A stretch of DNA of 64,000 nt from the NCBI GenBank assembly GCA_958447445.1, contig CAUDAE010000001.1, forward strand, positions 8,368 through 72,367, given 5' to 3'. Shown here piece by piece: positions 1 to 6,282 of this stretch (the first letter of the stretch is position 1; each line of letters starts with the position of its first letter). Under the pieces are notes generated by a model that was given only the letters and a program-made list of their open reading frames with translations, was not told the origin of the DNA and did no database searches. The position numbers and the translations under genes are program-made. The stretch is from an uncultured Collinsella sp. (GTDB lineage: Bacteria > Actinomycetota > Coriobacteriia > Coriobacteriales > Coriobacteriaceae).

Positions 1-2
1 AG

Positions 3-746
3 GACATCGTCATCCAGCGCGAGACTGCCAAGATGGCGTCACTGGGCTATCCGCTCATGTGCGCCGTGTCGCGCAAGCGCTTTGTGGGCGCCGTCTCGGG
101 CGTGACCGAGGCCGCCGAGCGCGATGCCGCTACGTTTGGCGTGTGCCTGGGCGCCATCCAGGCCGGTGCCAACATCGTGCGCGTGCACGACGCCGCGGGT
201 TTTGCGCAGTTCCTAAACGGCTACTGGGCGGTTGCCAAGCCACAGCCGCGCCGCGCGTTTGTGGCCGTGGGCTCCAACCTGGGGCATCGCTGCGACAACA
301 TCCGCGCCGCACGCGAGATGATCGCCGAGATTCCACTCACCTGCGTGTCTAACTCCTCCAAGATTTACGAGAGCGAGCCTGCCTACGAGACGCGCCAGGA
401 CGCGTTTGCCAACGCCGTCATCGAGATCAAGACCGAGCTTGCGCCGCTGGTGCTGCTCGACGAGCTCATGAAGATCGAGGCCGAGCTGGGACGCGACCGC
501 TCCAAAAAGGCCAAGGCCAACGGTCCGCGCACCATCGACCTGGACCTGCTGTGGATGGACGGCGAGACCCACGGCGGCAAAAAGCTGCGCCTGCCGCATC
601 CGCTGATCGGCGAACGCGATTTTGTGCTGGTGCCGCTCGAGGACCTGATGCACGACCCGGCGCGGTTCTTCCGCTACAACGGCGTCGAGGTCAAGGAGCC
701 CGAGGACCGCGTGGGCCATATCGTGGGCGAATTGGGGCGCATGTAG
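3..746 (+). CDS. folP-folK: Dihydropteroate synthase-HPPK fusion, 5' truncated
   Basis: This is the 3' part of a folate-biosynthesis fusion; the reading frame is open to the left edge, so the true start lies outside the window. The first roughly 65 codons match the C-terminal end of dihydropteroate synthase, including the substrate-loop motif SRKRFVG and the terminal strand IVRVHD. From about base 255 the frame continues as 6-hydroxymethyl-7,8-dihydropterin pyrophosphokinase: VAVGSNLG at its start, ELGRDRSKK, and the metal-binding RTIDLDLL. HPPK transfers pyrophosphate from ATP to the pterin alcohol, and DHPS then condenses the product with p-aminobenzoate, so the fusion joins consecutive cytosolic steps. 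The stop codon directly abuts the ATG of the next gene, which suggests co-transcription. Confidence 0.9.
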   Translation, partial: DIVIQRETAKMASLGYPLMCAVSRKRFVGAVSGVTEAAERDAATFGVCLGAIQAGANIVRVHDAAGFAQFLNGYWAVAKPQPRRAFVAVGSNLGHRCDNIRAAREMIAEIPLTCVSNSSKIYESEPAYETRQDAFANAVIEIKTELAPLVLLDELMKIEAELGRDRSKKAKANGPRTIDLDLLWMDGETHGGKKLRLPHPLIGERDFVLVPLEDLMHDPARFFRYNGVEVKEPEDRVGHIVGELGRM

Positions 747-1448
747 ATGATCGAGATGAATGCTGTTGCCGCTGGCACCGAGCTCGACGCGGCGCGCGAC
801 GCGGGCCGCGAGGGCATGTCCGCGGGCTGGTGCGCGTGGAGCGCGGGCGATGCTTCGCTGACGTTTTCGCTGATCGTGCGCCCGGACGTGAACATGCATG
901 CCTTCCACGGCCTGCCGTTTGTGGCTGCGATGGGCATGATGGACGCGCTCGTGGGCACGGCTTCGACGCCGGGGTTGGGCCTTGCCGGTAAGGTGGGTAT
1001 CCAGTGGCCGAGCGATATCGTGTGCGGTGCGCCTGCGTTTGAGACGTCGCTCGCGCGTGTTGCCGTGAACGGCGGTGCCGCTGCTGCGGGCATGTTCGGT
1101 GCCGTGACGGTGGATATTGAGCGTTCGGCGCTGGGCGAGCTTGGTGTGGACGTGGCTGACGAAGCGCTGGTCGAGACGCTGGCCGCCGCCGTGCTGGCCC
1201 GCGTGGACGCTTGGGCGGTTGTTGCCAACACGCCGCAAGGCGCCGCAGGGCCGCTGGCTCCCGTGCTGGGCGAGTACTTTGACATGGTGCCACTGCTGGG
1301 TCGTCAGGTCGCGGCGGTGTCGCCCAACGGTTTGCCGCTTGCGGTCGGTGTGTTTGCGGGCCTGGACATCTGGGGTCGCGCCACCATCAAGACCGATGCC
1401 GGCGAGCAAGAGTTTCCGCCCGAGGCCGTGCGGATTCGCAGTCTGTAG
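747..1448 (+). CDS. Biotin-protein ligase-like protein (BirA family, divergent)
   Basis: A 233-aa protein whose ATG begins immediately after the folK stop codon. The middle contains GKVGIQWPSDIV, matching the K-W-P-N-D-I signature of the biotin-protein ligase catalytic domain, and the last 40 residues (GVFAGLDIWGRATIKT...) fit the small C-terminal BPL domain. Family members attach biotin to acetyl-CoA carboxylase or decarboxylase carrier domains via biotinyl-AMP. The N-terminal biotin/AMP-loop motif normally written GRGRRGR is not recognisable, and there is no N-terminal DNA-binding domain, so this is a non-regulatory and possibly atypical member. Family assignment is moderately sure; activity is uncertain. 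Confidence 0.7.
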   Translation: MIEMNAVAAGTELDAARDAGREGMSAGWCAWSAGDASLTFSLIVRPDVNMHAFHGLPFVAAMGMMDALVGTASTPGLGLAGKVGIQWPSDIVCGAPAFETSLARVAVNGGAAAAGMFGAVTVDIERSALGELGVDVADEALVETLAAAVLARVDAWAVVANTPQGAAGPLAPVLGEYFDMVPLLGRQVAAVSPNGLPLAVGVFAGLDIWGRATIKTDAGEQEFPPEAVRIRSL

Positions 1449-1547
1449 CGCGGGGCACCTGCGCTCAAAGATAACGATGACAATGAAGCCCTCTTCGGCC
1501 TGTGCCGGGGAGGACTTTCGCCTATCTGGGGAATGGGTTGCCAGCGC

Positions 1548-1590
1548 CCTATTCCTCAAAACTGAAAATTTTTCGATTTTGAGGAATAGG
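1548..1590. terminator. Bidirectional hairpin between convergent genes
   Basis: A perfect 14-bp inverted repeat (arms 1548-1561 and 1577-1590, CCTATTCCTCAAAA and complement) with an A/T-rich loop. It lies between the converging biotin-ligase-like and coaX genes, and the A and T runs at the arm tips suit termination in both directions. Confidence 0.6.
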
Positions 1591-1647
1591 CTTGGCGAAC
1601 GTTTGCGGGGGCTGTGGCATCGGACGTGCTCGACTTAAGCCCCTGCT

Positions 1648-2421
1648 CTATCCCAGCTCCTGCATGCGGCGGTAGATTTCGCAGATGCCCTTGATGGTGA
1701 GTTGACCGTCTACCACGTCGAAGGCATCGGTCGAATCGGCGACGATGCTGGCGAGACCGCCCGTGGCGATAACGGTGGCATCCTCGCGGCCCAGCTCGCG
1801 CTTCATGCGCGCGACCAGGCCTTCGGCCATGGCGGCGGCGCCCGTTACGGCGCCGACCTTGATGCACTCCTCGGTATCGCGGCCGATGGCGTGCTCGGGC
1901 GCCTCGAGCGGCACGCTGGCGAGCTTGGCGGCACGGGCGGCAAGCGCGTCCATGGAGATGCGAATGCCCGGCGCGATCGCTCCGCCAATGTAATAACCGT
2001 CCTCATCGATGACGTCGATATTGGTCGCGGTGCCAAAGTCCACCACGATTGCCGGCGCGCCGTAGAAAGTTTCGGCCGCAACGGCGTTAGCGACGCGATC
2101 GGCGCCTACGGCCTGGGGACGCGCCGCACGCAGCTTGGTCACCGCGGCCGTCTGCGGCCCAATGACGATGGCGTCTGCGGCAATGCGGTCGGCCACGGCG
2201 TGCCATTCGCGCGAGAGCTGCGGCACCACGCCCGCAAAGGCGATCGCGTCGACCGCATCGAGCGAAAGGCCGTACATCTTAAAGAAACCCATCAGGCGCA
2301 CATGGATCTCGTCGGCGGTATAGGAGCGGTCGGTGGGCATGCGCCACGACTGCACCAGCTCGTCTCCGTCAAACAGGCCCATGGCCGTCTGCGTGTTTCC
2401 CATATCGATAGCGAGCAGCAT
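1648..2421 (-). CDS. coaX: Type III pantothenate kinase
   Basis: A 257-aa kinase that phosphorylates pantothenate, the first step of coenzyme A synthesis. The acetate/sugar-kinase-fold signatures are present: DMGNTQT near residue 6 (phosphate loop), GADRVANAVAA in the middle, and DFGTATNIDVI followed by GGAIAPGI. Length matches the family (about 255 aa). The open frame extends upstream across the tRNA gene, but the ATG at 2421 is preceded by GGGAG at a good distance and puts the conserved MLLAIDMGNT at the N terminus, so I chose that start. It is transcribed towards the folate/biotin genes and away from the tRNA. Type III enzymes are typically insensitive to feedback by CoA. Confidence 0.93.
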   Translation of the reverse strand: MLLAIDMGNTQTAMGLFDGDELVQSWRMPTDRSYTADEIHVRLMGFFKMYGLSLDAVDAIAFAGVVPQLSREWHAVADRIAADAIVIGPQTAAVTKLRAARPQAVGADRVANAVAAETFYGAPAIVVDFGTATNIDVIDEDGYYIGGAIAPGIRISMDALAARAAKLASVPLEAPEHAIGRDTEECIKVGAVTGAAAMAEGLVARMKRELGREDATVIATGGLASIVADSTDAFDVVDGQLTIKGICEIYRRMQELG

Positions 2422-2617
2422 GTCTACTCCCGGTGTTGGCATAAAAGGACGCGCACCATTGTATACGCGCCGTCGACGGAGCTCGGCTGCGATTCGTTTG
2501 CGGCGATAGGGGCGGAGGGGTTTAAATATGAAGGAATTATGCTCTACGAGATTTTTCTTGCCGTTTGCCGAACTCCCGCGTAATATTCTTTCTTGCGCAC
2601 ATGAGGCGCCCAGACAT

Positions 2618-2694
<77 letters not shown>

Positions 2695-2703
2695 AGAACT
2701 TGC

Positions 2704-2733
2704 AGCTCGTCGGCCTAGTCGGCGAGCTTTTTT
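2704..2733 (+). terminator. Rho-independent terminator of the tRNA
   Basis: Stem AGCTCGTCGG/TCGGCGAGCT with loop CCTAG, followed by six T residues, starting 10 nt after the tRNA CCA end. Confidence 0.88.
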
Positions 2734-2782
2734 GTTATTTCGGGGCCGTGTTTTCGGTCCAATTCTCGGCCTCTCAATCAAA

Positions 2783-3081
2783 ATCTCGATCTGTAACATC
2801 TAGACCCGATTTGGGCGGCTAGGTGTTACAGATCGAGATATACCGGTGGTTTGGGTCGTGTTTGTCTCGACCTGTAACATCTGGGGCTCATTTTGCCGAG
2901 CTGTTGTTACAGATTGAGATTTTTTGGCAGGCGGGTTTGGTTTGTCTCGATCTGTAACGGTAAGGGGTCAAAAGTGGGCCTAGCTGTTACAGATCTAGAT
3001 TGTTGAGGATGGGCCGAGAGGAATGTCTCGATCTGTAACAGTAAGACCCAGTTTTACCGCGTAACTGTTACAGATCGAGAC
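2783..3081. repeat. Array of eight alternating 16-bp repeats (four 57-bp palindromes)
   Basis: The motif RTCTCGATCTGTAACA occurs at 2783, 2864, 2944 and 3025, and its inverse complement at 2824, 2905, 2985 and 3066. Successive motif starts are 41, 40, 41, 39, 41, 40 and 41 bp apart, so orientation alternates with a nearly constant 40-bp phase. Each forward/reverse pair makes a 57-bp unit with a 25-bp loop; units are separated by 23-24 bp linkers. Arms are strongly conserved, loops and linkers are not. Units 1 and 4 pair perfectly over 16 bp; units 2 and 3 carry two or three changes each, mostly G:T wobbles. The array sits between the initiator tRNA terminator and the flavoprotein gene. Function unknown; see findings. 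Confidence 0.93.
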
Positions 3082-3227
3082 AAACCGACGGGCCGCCCCG
3101 CCCACCCCCATCCACCTGCCGCCACCTGATATTCGCCGATTTCCGTTGTGCCGCTGTGCCCCCATGCCATATCCTCTAGACAACTACGCGGCATCATCGC
3201 CGCCGCGCCTACAAGAGAGGAATGTCC

Positions 3228-5258
3228 ATGACCGCACCTGCACCCAAGCTGCTCCAGCCCATTACGGTTGGCCCCCTTGAGCTCAAAAACCGCATTATGT
3301 TTCCGCCGCTGACCACCGGCTACGAGGAGCGCGACGGTTCCATCGGCGAGCGCAGCCTGGCCTTTTACGAGCGTCTGGCCCGTGGCGGCGTGAGCTACAT
3401 CGTCATCGGCGACGTCGCTCCCGTCATGACCGCAAGCCCCACGCCCAAGCTGGCAACCGACGCCCAGATCCCCACGTTTAAGGCCCTGGCTGACGCCGTC
3501 CACAAGCACGGCGCCAAGGTCGCGCTGCAGCTGTTCCATCCCGAGTACGACGTGCCCGGTGTCGGTCGCATTGTCATGGGATCCATGGTCGCCGCCAAGG
3601 CCGCGCAGGAGGCCAAGGCCGCCGGCGACGAGGAGACCTTTGCCGCCAAGATGGCCGAGTCCAACGAGATCCGCAAGCAGGCATACGCCAAGTTGCACCA
3701 CGACATGCAGCACTTTGTGAACGAGGCGAGCGTAGAGCAGCTCACCCAGATCAAGGAGGCTATCGCCGCCTCGGCCGCTCGCGCGCAGCAGGCCGGGATC
3801 GATGCCATTGAGGTCCACGGCGACCGCCTGGTAGGTTCGCTGTGCTCGGCCATCCTCAACCAGCGCACCGACGAGTACGGCGGCTCGTTCGAGAACCGCG
3901 TTCACTACGCGCTGGAGGTCGTCGCTGCCATTAAGGAAGCCGCGCCGCAGCTGATGGTGGAGTACAAGCTCCCCGTGATCATGGAGAACCCCGACGGTAC
4001 GCCGCGCGGCAAGGGCGGCCTGCAGCCCGACGAGGCCTGCGAGTTCGCCAAGCTGCTCGAGGGTGCGGGCATCGACATGATCCAGGTCGCACAGGCCAAC
4101 CACACCGGCAACATGGGCGACACCATTCCGCCCATGGGCGCCATGCCCTACAACTGGACGCTGCCCGTGGCCGAGCGCGTCAAGGCCCTGGTCTCCGTGC
4201 CGGTGGCAACCGTCGGCCGTGTTGTTTCGGTCGAGGCCGGCGAGAAGATTCTGGAAGACGGCGCCGCCGACATCATCGCCTATGGCCGCTCGCTCATGTG
4301 CGACCCCGACATTGCGCTGAAGGCCGCCACAGGTGAGCCCATCCGCGAGTGCCTCAACTGCAACAAGGGCTGCGTCGATGCGATTCAAAACCGCAAGTAC
4401 ATCTCGTGCGTGCTCAATGCCGAGAACGGCGATGAGGCAACCATCGCCATTAAGCCGGGCGAGGGCGACAAGAAGATCGCCGTGGTGGGCGGCGGCATCG
4501 CCGGTCTGGAGGCCGCGCGCGTGGCGGCCAAGCGCGGCTACGACGTGACCGTCTACGAGGCGAGCGATCATCTGGGCGGCCAGATTGTGCTGGCGGCAGC
4601 ACCCCCGCGCAAGGACGAGATCATGCGCTCGGTCGAGTACTACGAGAAGATTCTGCCTGGCCTGGGCGTGAAGGTTGAGCTCAACCATGCCGCCACCGCT
4701 GAGGACCTCAACGCCGCCGACGCCGCGATTGTGGCCGTGGGCGCGCACGACGTGGTCATCCCTGTTCCGGGTGCCGACTCGGACAAGGTCGTCTCGAGCT
4801 GGGACGTGCTGGCCGGCAAGGTGGAGCTTACGGGCCGCGTCGCCGTCATTGGCGGCGGCCTGGTGGGCACCGAGACTGCTGAGTACCTGCTGCAGCACGG
4901 CTGTGAGGTGGCGATCGTCGAGATGCTCGACAAGATTGCCGCGGGCGAGTCCGAGACCATTCTGCCGCTGATTATGAGCGACTTTGCAGAGCACAACGTG
5001 GAGCAGCATGTTAAGACCCGCCTGACCGCCATTACCGACGAGGGCGTGGAGGCTATTCGCACCACCGAGGACGGCGCCGAGGAGCCGGTGAAGATCGCCT
5101 GCGATTACGTGGTGATGGCCGTGGGCTCCAAGGCCAATGCGTTTGACCTGGACGGCGTGACGGTGCCCGTGACCTGCGTGGGCGACTGCTCGGGCGAGCG
5201 CACCGCCGACATCGCGAGCGCCATTCGCACGGCGTATCACGCGGCCAACGAGCTGTAG
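3228..5258 (+). CDS. NADH:flavin oxidoreductase, Old Yellow Enzyme / 2,4-dienoyl-CoA reductase type
   Basis: A 676-aa three-domain reductase. Residues 1-350 form the FMN-binding TIM barrel (ITVGPLELKNRI, EVHGDRLVGS, NQRTDEYGGSFENR). A cysteine cluster CLNCNKGC followed by CVLN binds the [4Fe-4S] cluster. The rest carries two Rossmann motifs: IAVVGGGIAGLEAAR for FAD and VAVIGGGLVGTETAEYL for NAD(P)H. Relatives such as FadH, BaiCD/BaiH and enoate reductases reduce conjugated C=C bonds. An insert around residues 120-180 rich in Ala, Lys and Glu is longer than in FadH. An upstream ATG at 3222 is in frame, but AGAGAGG at 3214-3220 is properly spaced only for 3228. It stands alone between the repeat array and a terminator; substrate cannot be told from sequence. 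Confidence 0.88.
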   Translation: MTAPAPKLLQPITVGPLELKNRIMFPPLTTGYEERDGSIGERSLAFYERLARGGVSYIVIGDVAPVMTASPTPKLATDAQIPTFKALADAVHKHGAKVALQLFHPEYDVPGVGRIVMGSMVAAKAAQEAKAAGDEETFAAKMAESNEIRKQAYAKLHHDMQHFVNEASVEQLTQIKEAIAASAARAQQAGIDAIEVHGDRLVGSLCSAILNQRTDEYGGSFENRVHYALEVVAAIKEAAPQLMVEYKLPVIMENPDGTPRGKGGLQPDEACEFAKLLEGAGIDMIQVAQANHTGNMGDTIPPMGAMPYNWTLPVAERVKALVSVPVATVGRVVSVEAGEKILEDGAADIIAYGRSLMCDPDIALKAATGEPIRECLNCNKGCVDAIQNRKYISCVLNAENGDEATIAIKPGEGDKKIAVVGGGIAGLEAARVAAKRGYDVTVYEASDHLGGQIVLAAAPPRKDEIMRSVEYYEKILPGLGVKVELNHAATAEDLNAADAAIVAVGAHDVVIPVPGADSDKVVSSWDVLAGKVELTGRVAVIGGGLVGTETAEYLLQHGCEVAIVEMLDKIAAGESETILPLIMSDFAEHNVEQHVKTRLTAITDEGVEAIRTTEDGAEEPVKIACDYVVMAVGSKANAFDLDGVTVPVTCVGDCSGERTADIASAIRTAYHAANEL

Positions 5259-5332
5259 TTAACATCGCGGCCAGGCGGGGCGGTAGCACGGATCCGCCTC
5301 GCCCCGCTGCGTCCCGTCGGGTGTCAACCGGT

Positions 5333-5368
5333 GCGGGGCCTGCAAGCGCAGCAGGTCCCGCCCTTTTT
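5333..5368 (+). terminator. Rho-independent terminator
   Basis: Stem GCGGGGCCTGC/GCAGGTCCCGC (one G:T pair), then CC and five T residues, 75 nt after the flavoprotein stop codon. Confidence 0.8.
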
Positions 5369-5697
5369 GTTTTGCTCTGGTGGATGGTAATGCGCGGTAA
5401 TCATGAGGAGTGAGGACGTCTACTGCCTTGCAGACCACTCAAAAATATTGGGGGAGGGGTTAATAACTATATCCTCTATACCAAAGGACATAAAGAGATG
5501 CCAATTTTGTTGACAAGCGAATGACGATTAGCTGCGAGTCAGCTACCAGCGTAAATAATCGATAAAGAAATGTCGTAATTTGGTGCCAAATGCCCAGATA
5601 ACGCCGCGTCTATTTTAATTAACTGCTTTGAGCAAACAGTAAAATGCTACTATCTAACTTGCACGTAAGAAAGCAGATTAACGGCTAAGGCTAAGAA
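5369..5697. other. A/T-rich intergenic region, no gene seen
   Basis: About 330 bp clearly poorer in GC than the flanking genes, without a convincing ORF or RNA gene. It should hold the promoter of the following HTH gene; several TTGACA-like and TATAAT-like hexamers can be picked out but none pairs at 16-18 bp spacing, so I do not call a promoter. Confidence 0.5.
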
Positions 5698-6102
5698 GTG
5701 GCAGGTATGTCGGAAGCAACTAGGACTCGCACGCATGCGCCCGAGGTTAGGCAGCGCGCCGTCGAGATCCTCCAAGAGGGGGTCGGTCATCGCGCTCTCG
5801 CCGCGGAGCTTGGCATTCCCCAGGCCACGGCTCGTCAGTGGGCCCGCGCGTATGCCGTGGGCGGTGCCGACGCCGTTCTCAATGCCGGTTCGCATCATCC
5901 CACCTATTCGTACGACGTAAAGCTCGCTGTGGTTAAGGACCGTCTGGAAAACGGCTTGACGGTTCGCGAGGCCATGATCAAGCACAAGATTCCCAGCGAG
6001 TCTTCGGTCAAGGCTTGGTGCCGTCAGTACCGCGAGAGCGGTGAGTCCGCACTGGTCGATAAGCCGCGCGGTCGCAAGCCGCGCGTTAAAAAGGCGGAAT
6101 AG
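5698..6102 (+). CDS. Small protein with two transposase-type helix-turn-helix domains
   Basis: A 134-aa basic protein made of two successive HTH units: residues 14-55 (VRQRAVEILQEG...RALAAELGIPQATARQWARAY) and 70-125 (YDVKLAVVKDRLENGLTVREAMIKHKIP...VKAWCRQY), ending in a Lys/Arg tail. This resembles the DNA-binding OrfA of IS3-type transposases. No OrfB integrase and no terminal inverted repeats flank it, and it has its own terminator, so it may be a domesticated DNA-binding protein rather than a live insertion sequence. The GTG at 5698 has AAGG seven bases upstream; an in-frame ATG at 5707 is an alternative. Confidence 0.75.
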   Translation: MAGMSEATRTRTHAPEVRQRAVEILQEGVGHRALAAELGIPQATARQWARAYAVGGADAVLNAGSHHPTYSYDVKLAVVKDRLENGLTVREAMIKHKIPSESSVKAWCRQYRESGESALVDKPRGRKPRVKKAE

Positions 6103-6113
6103 CAAACGGGATG

Positions 6114-6137
6114 GTGCGCCCACAGGGGCGCATTTTT
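6114..6137 (+). terminator. Rho-independent terminator
   Basis: Stem TGCGCCC/GGGCGCA with loop ACAG and a five-T tail, just after the HTH gene stop codon. Confidence 0.85.
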
Positions 6138-6282
6138 CTTGCCGCCTCTCTGCTCCAAAGCGGACGTGCCCTTGCCCCGTACGCCTAAAACTCCCCAGTT
6201 GACCGAAAACCTGCCGCTGCTGCTCCTCAATTGAGCTATAACGTTAAACAATTGCAGCGTTTTTGCATGGGGGAGTGATGGT

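Noticed and set aside
2783..3081. CRISPR array
   Set aside because: The repeated unit is only 16 bp, alternates in orientation, and no cas gene is present. A regular CRISPR has direct repeats of 23-50 bp.
3054..5240. Long open frame on the minus strand opposite the flavoprotein gene
   Set aside because: It is His/Leu/Gly/Val-rich low-complexity translation typical of antisense frames in high-GC DNA, with no domain. The same applies to long antisense frames at 8008-9324, 14536-16185, 17350-18834, 25683-28625 and 32951-35512.
5698..6102. Complete IS3-type insertion sequence
   Set aside because: No OrfB, no terminal inverted repeats and no target duplication around the HTH gene.
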